NCBI GenBank assembly: GCA_031414695.1
Contig: JANNWG010000046.1
Coordinates: forward strand, 1-64,000
Direction of reading: 5' to 3'
DNA: 64,000 bases
Source: UKL13-2 sp031414695
GTDB taxonomy: Bacteria; Pseudomonadota; Gammaproteobacteria; Burkholderiales; Usitatibacteraceae
Below the pieces are notes generated by a model. The model was given only the letters and a program-made list of their open reading frames with translations, had not been told where the DNA came from and ran no database searches. The position numbers and the translations under genes are program-made. The stretch's first letter is position 1, and each line of letters opens with the position of its first letter. Positions 60,206 to 64,000 of this stretch are shown in pieces.

Positions 60206-61684
60206 ATGCATAAAATGACCACATCCATACAACTTAACGATCAAACCCTACTCCGCAATCAAAGTTACATTGACGGTGAATGGGTGAATGCAGCAGACGG
60301 CAAAACTTTTAGTGTTGATAATCCTGCTGATGGTGTCATAGTGGCCGATATTGCCAACTGCGGGGGTGCTGAAACAAATCGTGCTGTTAACGCAGCCAAT
60401 ATCGCGCTGCCGCTATGGCGTGCACTGACAGCAAAGGCACGCGCGGCCATTCTTCGACAATGGTTTGACTTGATTCTCGCCAACGCGAACGACCTTGCAC
60501 AGATTTTGACCGCCGAACAAGGCAAACCATTGAGTGAAGCCAAAGGTGAAATCATTTATGGTGCATCGTTCATCGAATGGTTTGGCGAGGAAGCTAAACG
60601 CATTTATGGTGACGTGATTCCTCCAACATTGCCAGATAGACGCTTGATTGTCTTAAAGCAGGCGATCGGTGTTACTGCGGCGATTACGCCGTGGAATTTT
60701 CCGAACGCCATGATTACCCGCAAGGTGGCACCTGCGTTGGCAGCGGGCTGTACGATGGTGCTCAAGCCTGCGGAACAAACACCGTTATCAGCGCTGGCGT
60801 TGGCAGTGTTGGCAGAACGCGCCGGTGTACCTAAAGGCGTATTGAACGTGGTCACGGGTGATGCGGCTGCCGCGGTGGTGATTGGCAAAGAACTTTGCGC
60901 GAATCCGATTGTGCGTAAGTTATCGTTCACCGGCTCCACTGAAGTTGGCCGCATTTTAATGGCGCAGTGCGCGCCCACCATTAAAAAACTTTCTCTTGAG
61001 CTCGGCGGCAACGCACCCTTCATTGTGTTTGACGATGCCGATCTCGACGCAGCCGTTGACGGGATAATGCAATGCAAATTTCGCAATGCAGGACAAACCT
61101 GTGTGAGTGCTAATCGCATTTATGTCGCCGCCTCGGTGCACGATGCATTTGCGGACAAATTGCAAGCGAAGATGTCCGGCTTGCGCGTGGGTCGTGGAAC
61201 AGAAGCCGGCATCAATGTTGGCCCCTTGATTGATGAGGCCGCCGTCGCAAAAGTGAGTGAGCACGTTGCTGACGCAGTCGCACTCGGTGCTACCGTCTTA
61301 AGTGGTGGCAAATTGCATAGCCTTGGTGGACGCTTTTACACACCAACACTGCTCGCTAATGTGCCGATTGCGGCCAAAATTTCACACATCGAGACATTTG
61401 GCCCTGTTGCACCGCTAATTAAATTCCATACCGATGACGAAGTTGTCGCACTTGCTAACAATTCTGAATTTGGTCTTGCTGCATATTTTTATGCGCGAGA
61501 TATATCGCGTATTTTTAAGGTAGCCGAAGCGTTAGAAGTTGGCATGGTCGGCGTCAATACCGGCATTTTCTCGAATGAAGTCGCACCATTTGGCGGCATC
61601 AAACAATCGGGGCTCGGGCGCGAAGGCTCGAAGTATGGAATTGAAGACTACGTTGAAATGAAATACGTGTGCATCGCGATCTAA
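60206..61684 (+). CDS. GabD-like aldehyde dehydrogenase, probable 3-sulfolactaldehyde dehydrogenase
   Basis: A 492-residue aldehyde dehydrogenase most like succinate-semialdehyde dehydrogenase GabD. Catalytic Cys299 is in FRNAGQTCVSANR, general base Glu265 is in LELGGNAPF, and Asn164 is in ITPWNFP. FTGSTEVGR is the coenzyme motif. Family members characterised in sulfo-Entner-Doudoroff bacteria (GabD-like SLA dehydrogenases) oxidise 3-sulfolactaldehyde to sulfolactate, so this gene would link the aldolase product to the suy operon. Arg residues near IKQSGLGREGSKYG may hold the anionic group. Plain succinate-semialdehyde dehydrogenase remains possible. The ATG at 60215 is an alternative start. 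Confidence 0.8.
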   Translation: MHKMTTSIQLNDQTLLRNQSYIDGEWVNAADGKTFSVDNPADGVIVADIANCGGAETNRAVNAANIALPLWRALTAKARAAILRQWFDLILANANDLAQILTAEQGKPLSEAKGEIIYGASFIEWFGEEAKRIYGDVIPPTLPDRRLIVLKQAIGVTAAITPWNFPNAMITRKVAPALAAGCTMVLKPAEQTPLSALALAVLAERAGVPKGVLNVVTGDAAAAVVIGKELCANPIVRKLSFTGSTEVGRILMAQCAPTIKKLSLELGGNAPFIVFDDADLDAAVDGIMQCKFRNAGQTCVSANRIYVAASVHDAFADKLQAKMSGLRVGRGTEAGINVGPLIDEAAVAKVSEHVADAVALGATVLSGGKLHSLGGRFYTPTLLANVPIAAKISHIETFGPVAPLIKFHTDDEVVALANNSEFGLAAYFYARDISRIFKVAEALEVGMVGVNTGIFSNEVAPFGGIKQSGLGREGSKYGIEDYVEMKYVCIAI

Positions 61685-61704
61685 CGCGTAGTGATAAAAA
61701 TATT

Positions 61705-61771
61705 AAACTCGTTTAATGGCGGACACTTCAAGCCACTACTGCTTCAAATCGCCCGTCAACTGGCGATCTTA
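61705..61771. repeat. REP-like palindromic repeat, family A (copy 6, degenerate)
   Basis: AACTCGTTTAATGGCGGACACTT is the eroded left arm, given here in shortened form; GCCCGTCAACTGGCGATCTT is on the right. It starts about 20 bases after the aldehyde dehydrogenase stop. Confidence 0.6.
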
Positions 61772-61772
61772 C

Positions 61773-61982
61773 TTATTTGATGCGCCGCTTTACGTAATCC
61801 TCTTCAATTGTATCTTTGAAGAAACTCAGCATTGACGTTGCCGTAGAAAAACGTCGCCAGTCGTCTTGTGACACGTTTGCATACTCAAAAGTGCCGCTTG
61901 AATGCTCAACCACCAACGCGCGGCGGGACGCATCATAGCCGATAGCACGCAGGTTGCCAATGCTGATTTTTTTCATTTCCAT
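61773..61982 (-). CDS. KTSC domain protein
   Basis: A 69-residue single-domain protein. The KTSC fold pattern is visible: MKKISIGNLRAIGYDASRRALVVEHSSGTFEYANV, written as a pointer to residues 3-37, then STATSMLSFFKDTIEEDYVKRRI. These domains are small and often found near RNA-related or unknown proteins; no activity is established. It follows the aldo/keto reductase stop with no spacer (TAA then ATG), so both are co-translated. Confidence 0.78.
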   Translation of the reverse strand: MEMKKISIGNLRAIGYDASRRALVVEHSSGTFEYANVSQDDWRRFSTATSMLSFFKDTIEEDYVKRRIK

Positions 61983-62969
61983 TTAGGTTGCTGGCGACGC
62001 ATTCATGATGTGGTCAATGGCGGACATTACATCTGGCGTTAACTTTGGTAAGAGTTCAAGTGACTTCAGGTTGTCAGTCACTTGTAAGACGCGAGAGGCG
62101 CCGGTAATGACTGTTGATACATTTGGATTTTTGGCGCACCAAGCGATTGCTAATTGCGCGGTGGTGCCGCCAATGGCTTTTGCGATTGCGCCAAGTTTAG
62201 CGACTTTGGCGTTAGCTACCTTATCGGTCAATACGTCTTGCATCCACGCCATATTTTTTAAGCTGCCGCGCGAGTTAGCTGGTATGCCTTTCGCGTATTT
62301 GCCAGTTAGCAAGCCGGAGGCGAGTGGGCTCCAAGTTGTCGTGCCTAAACCAATGTCAGCGTAGAGGCGGCTGAACTCCTGTTCAATTTTTTTGCGATTA
62401 AATAAATTGTATTCAGGCTGTTCCACCACGGGTTTATGCAAATGATGTTTGTCGGCGATATGCCATGCGCTCATGATTTCTGTAGCACTCCACTCTGAAG
62501 TGCCCCAATAAATCGCTTTGCCTTGGGTGATGATGTCGTGCATGGCATAGACAGTTTCTTCTATTGAAGTATTGGCATCTGGCCGATGGCAATAAACGAG
62601 ATCAACATAATCAAGCTGCAGGCGCCTGAGTGAGTTATCAATTGCCTGCATTAAATATTTACGGTTTAGCGTGTTGCGCTCATTCACGCCATCACCAAAT
62701 TTTGCCGGCAAGCCCCAATAAAATTTGGTAGAGACCATGTAAGTAAGCCTATCCCATTTCAGTTTTTTGAGCGATGCGCCCATGAGTTCTTCGCTCTTAC
62801 CTGCCGCATAGACTTCGGCATTATCAAAAAAATTCACGCCCGCATCACGCGCCACTGACATGAGTTCAATTGATGCTTTTTCATCGAGCTGATTGCCATA
62901 GGTTATCCATGAACCTAATGACAATAGTGAAACTTTTACGCCTGCTTTACCTAATCTTCTGTACTCCAT
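61983..62969 (-). CDS. Aldo/keto reductase, Kv-beta-like
   Basis: A 328-residue NADPH-dependent reductase of the AKR superfamily with a TIM-barrel fold. The catalytic tetrad is visible as Asp in FFDNAEVYA, Tyr of the same motif, Lys in MVSTKFYW and His in LVYCHRPD. GTSEWSATEIMSAW and QPEYNLFNR are typical of the potassium-channel beta-subunit/YghZ-like group. The C-terminal NADPH-binding segment is TVITGASRVLQVTDNLKS. It overlaps the upstream small gene by one base. The substrate is unknown; aldehyde detoxification is the usual suggestion. Confidence 0.9.
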   Translation of the reverse strand: MEYRRLGKAGVKVSLLSLGSWITYGNQLDEKASIELMSVARDAGVNFFDNAEVYAAGKSEELMGASLKKLKWDRLTYMVSTKFYWGLPAKFGDGVNERNTLNRKYLMQAIDNSLRRLQLDYVDLVYCHRPDANTSIEETVYAMHDIITQGKAIYWGTSEWSATEIMSAWHIADKHHLHKPVVEQPEYNLFNRKKIEQEFSRLYADIGLGTTTWSPLASGLLTGKYAKGIPANSRGSLKNMAWMQDVLTDKVANAKVAKLGAIAKAIGGTTAQLAIAWCAKNPNVSTVITGASRVLQVTDNLKSLELLPKLTPDVMSAIDHIMNASPAT

Positions 62970-63205
62970 TAATCATCCTTTTGGTTATCAATATCATCAT
63001 AAGGGGCAACGACAATCACGCGGGTACGTTTACGATCAACGCCGAGTGACTCCATCTTAAACAGCACGGGAAAAAGAGCGGCGAGCGTTATGCGCGCTTT
63101 TGCTTCCGAGTCAAAATAAGCGATCATGCCATCAACATCCAACACATCATGCCAAACGTCGGGCTTGTTATCGTCTTCTTGTACCTGCAATTTGTATAAA
63201 CTCAT
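62969..63205 (-). CDS. Small conserved-looking protein, unknown function
   Basis: A 78-residue soluble acidic protein (MSLYKLQVQEDDNKPDVWHDV...) with a mixed alpha/beta pattern and no membrane helix. The stop overlaps the aldo/keto reductase start as TAATG, and ATG 63205 lies just after the EAL gene stop, so it seems to be part of one operon with the two following genes. A longer frame upstream lies inside the EAL gene in another frame and is unlikely. I do not recognise a family. Confidence 0.65.
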   Translation of the reverse strand: MSLYKLQVQEDDNKPDVWHDVLDVDGMIAYFDSEAKARITLAALFPVLFKMESLGVDRKRTRVIVVAPYDDIDNQKDD

Positions 63206-63206
63206 C

Positions 63207-64000
63207 TTAGAATCTTTCGGTGAATTGCTGTGCAGACATTGGCTTGGCGAGCAAGTAGCCTTGCGCTTCGGTACAGCCTGCGGCAAGTAAAAAATCCAGC
63301 TGTGCGGGATATTCCACACCTTCGGCCACAACACGCAAACCTAAACTATTTGCCAAACTAATAATGCCACGCACAATCGCCGCGTCTTCCGCATCCGTTG
63401 AAATATCGCGTACAAACGATTGATCAATTTTGAGTTTTGTTATAAAAAAACGTTTGAGATAAGCCAAGTTTGAGTAACCCGTGCCGAAATCATCAATCAC
63501 TAATCGAAACCCAGCTTCACCGACACGTTCGAGTAATTCGCGCGTGTTGTCGCCCTCGCCAACCAAAGCCGTCTCGGTCAGCTCTAATTCAATATCGGCA
63601 GGCGTTAGATTATGTGTATCGAGTGCGGCACGCAGCGTATCAAGTAGCCGCGGTGTTTTCCACTGCACGCCAGAGACATTGATAGTAATCGGAAAACCAC
63701 TCAGGCGGCCATCATCAATAACGCGCCAGCGTGCTAGCTGAGCGCATGCTTCACCTACCACCCACTCGCCTATCGGCATAATGAGACCGCTATCTTCGGC
63801 GATAGAGATAAATTGTTGTGGCGACATTTGTCCTAGCGTCTCGCTATTCCAACGCAGCAAGGCTTCAACGCCAATTACGTGTTTATCCGGTATCGAAAAA
63901 ATAGGCTGGTAGGCTAAATATAATTCACGCCGGTCAATAGCACGACGTAATGCATTCTCGACCGAGAGCCGCTCATTGACGCGCTGATTCATTTCCTCAC
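63207..64000 (-). CDS. EAL-domain protein, C-terminal part (partial)
   Basis: The frame is open to the window end, so only about 264 C-terminal residues are present. They form an EAL phosphodiesterase domain for cyclic di-GMP. Substrate and metal motifs are kept: EALLRW (the EAL Glu), INVSGVQW, ELELTETAL, IDDFGTGYSNLAYLK (loop 6), KIDQSFVRDI and VVAEGVE. The linker EEMNQRVNERLSVENALRRAI just before EAL is typical of GGDEF-EAL fusion proteins, so a GGDEF domain and perhaps a sensor lie beyond the window. The visible motifs suggest an active phosphodiesterase. Confidence 0.92.
   Translation of the reverse strand, partial: EEMNQRVNERLSVENALRRAIDRRELYLAYQPIFSIPDKHVIGVEALLRWNSETLGQMSPQQFISIAEDSGLIMPIGEWVVGEACAQLARWRVIDDGRLSGFPITINVSGVQWKTPRLLDTLRAALDTHNLTPADIELELTETALVGEGDNTRELLERVGEAGFRLVIDDFGTGYSNLAYLKRFFITKLKIDQSFVRDISTDAEDAAIVRGIISLANSLGLRVVAEGVEYPAQLDFLLAAGCTEAQGYLLAKPMSAQQFTERF

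Noticed and set aside
1..64000. CRISPR arrays, tRNA or rRNA genes, prophage or transposase genes
   Set aside because: None recognised on reading both strands; the only repeats are the dispersed palindromes and the short tandem tract described.

Overview
The window reads as chromosomal DNA of a Burkholderiales-type betaproteobacterium with moderate GC. Evidence is family-level: DUF3460, DUF3106 and DUF3619 proteins, a class I fumarase, an extracellular-type 3-hydroxybutyrate-oligomer hydrolase, a VC_2705-type symporter cluster and GlrK/QseG/GlrR. No rRNA, tRNA, CRISPR array, phage or transposase gene was seen. The species cannot be named from this sequence alone.

Layout. 1-2.8 kb: 3' end of the isc Fe-S assembly operon (hscB-hscA-fdx-iscX). 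2.8-6.9 kb: a secreted S41-type peptidase and a 3HB-oligomer hydrolase. 7.3-11.3 kb: the glrK-qseG-glrR operon and, just after glrR on the same strand, a sigma-54 promoter with two upstream TGTC-N10-GACG boxes and a terminated RNA of about 130 nt. 11.4-19 kb: DUF3460, serB-mfd, a receiver-like/kinase fusion and fumarase. 19-30 kb: acetate/short-acyl metabolism (AMP-forming ligases, a CitE-like lyase, acs, a CNMP/CBS/DUF294 protein, an exonuclease and a two-part sodium:solute symporter). 30-34 kb: lptG and an ECF sigma-DUF3619-DUF3106-RDD operon. 34-40.5 kb: ilvB-ilvH-ilvC, a LysR gene and malate synthase.

40.6-61.7 kb is the most striking part. It appears to encode a whole sulfosugar pathway. 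Uptake is by a TonB receptor and an ABC importer. A GH31 glycosidase and an aldose mutarotase prepare the sugar. Sulfo-Entner-Doudoroff enzymes follow (SDR dehydrogenase, SMP-30 lactonase, IlvD/Edd dehydratase, HpcH/HpaI aldolase, GabD-like aldehyde dehydrogenase). A divergent suyA-suyB-slcC-comC operon would racemise sulfolactate and split it to pyruvate and sulfite. A 26-bp operator-like sequence is shared (23/26) between the suyA/gntR intergenic region and the TonB receptor promoter, so one GntR regulator probably controls both ends. The predicted yield is two pyruvate plus sulfite per sulfoquinovose. The enzyme assignments are family inference plus context.

61.7-64 kb: KTSC protein, Kv-beta-like aldo/keto reductase, a small unknown protein and the C-terminal EAL part of a cyclic-di-GMP protein that runs off the window.

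Intergenic regions carry at least four dispersed palindromic repeat types. One has two copies whose 26-bp stem arms differ at about 12 positions yet still pair, while the sequence around them is conserved, which is strong evidence for a selected folded structure.
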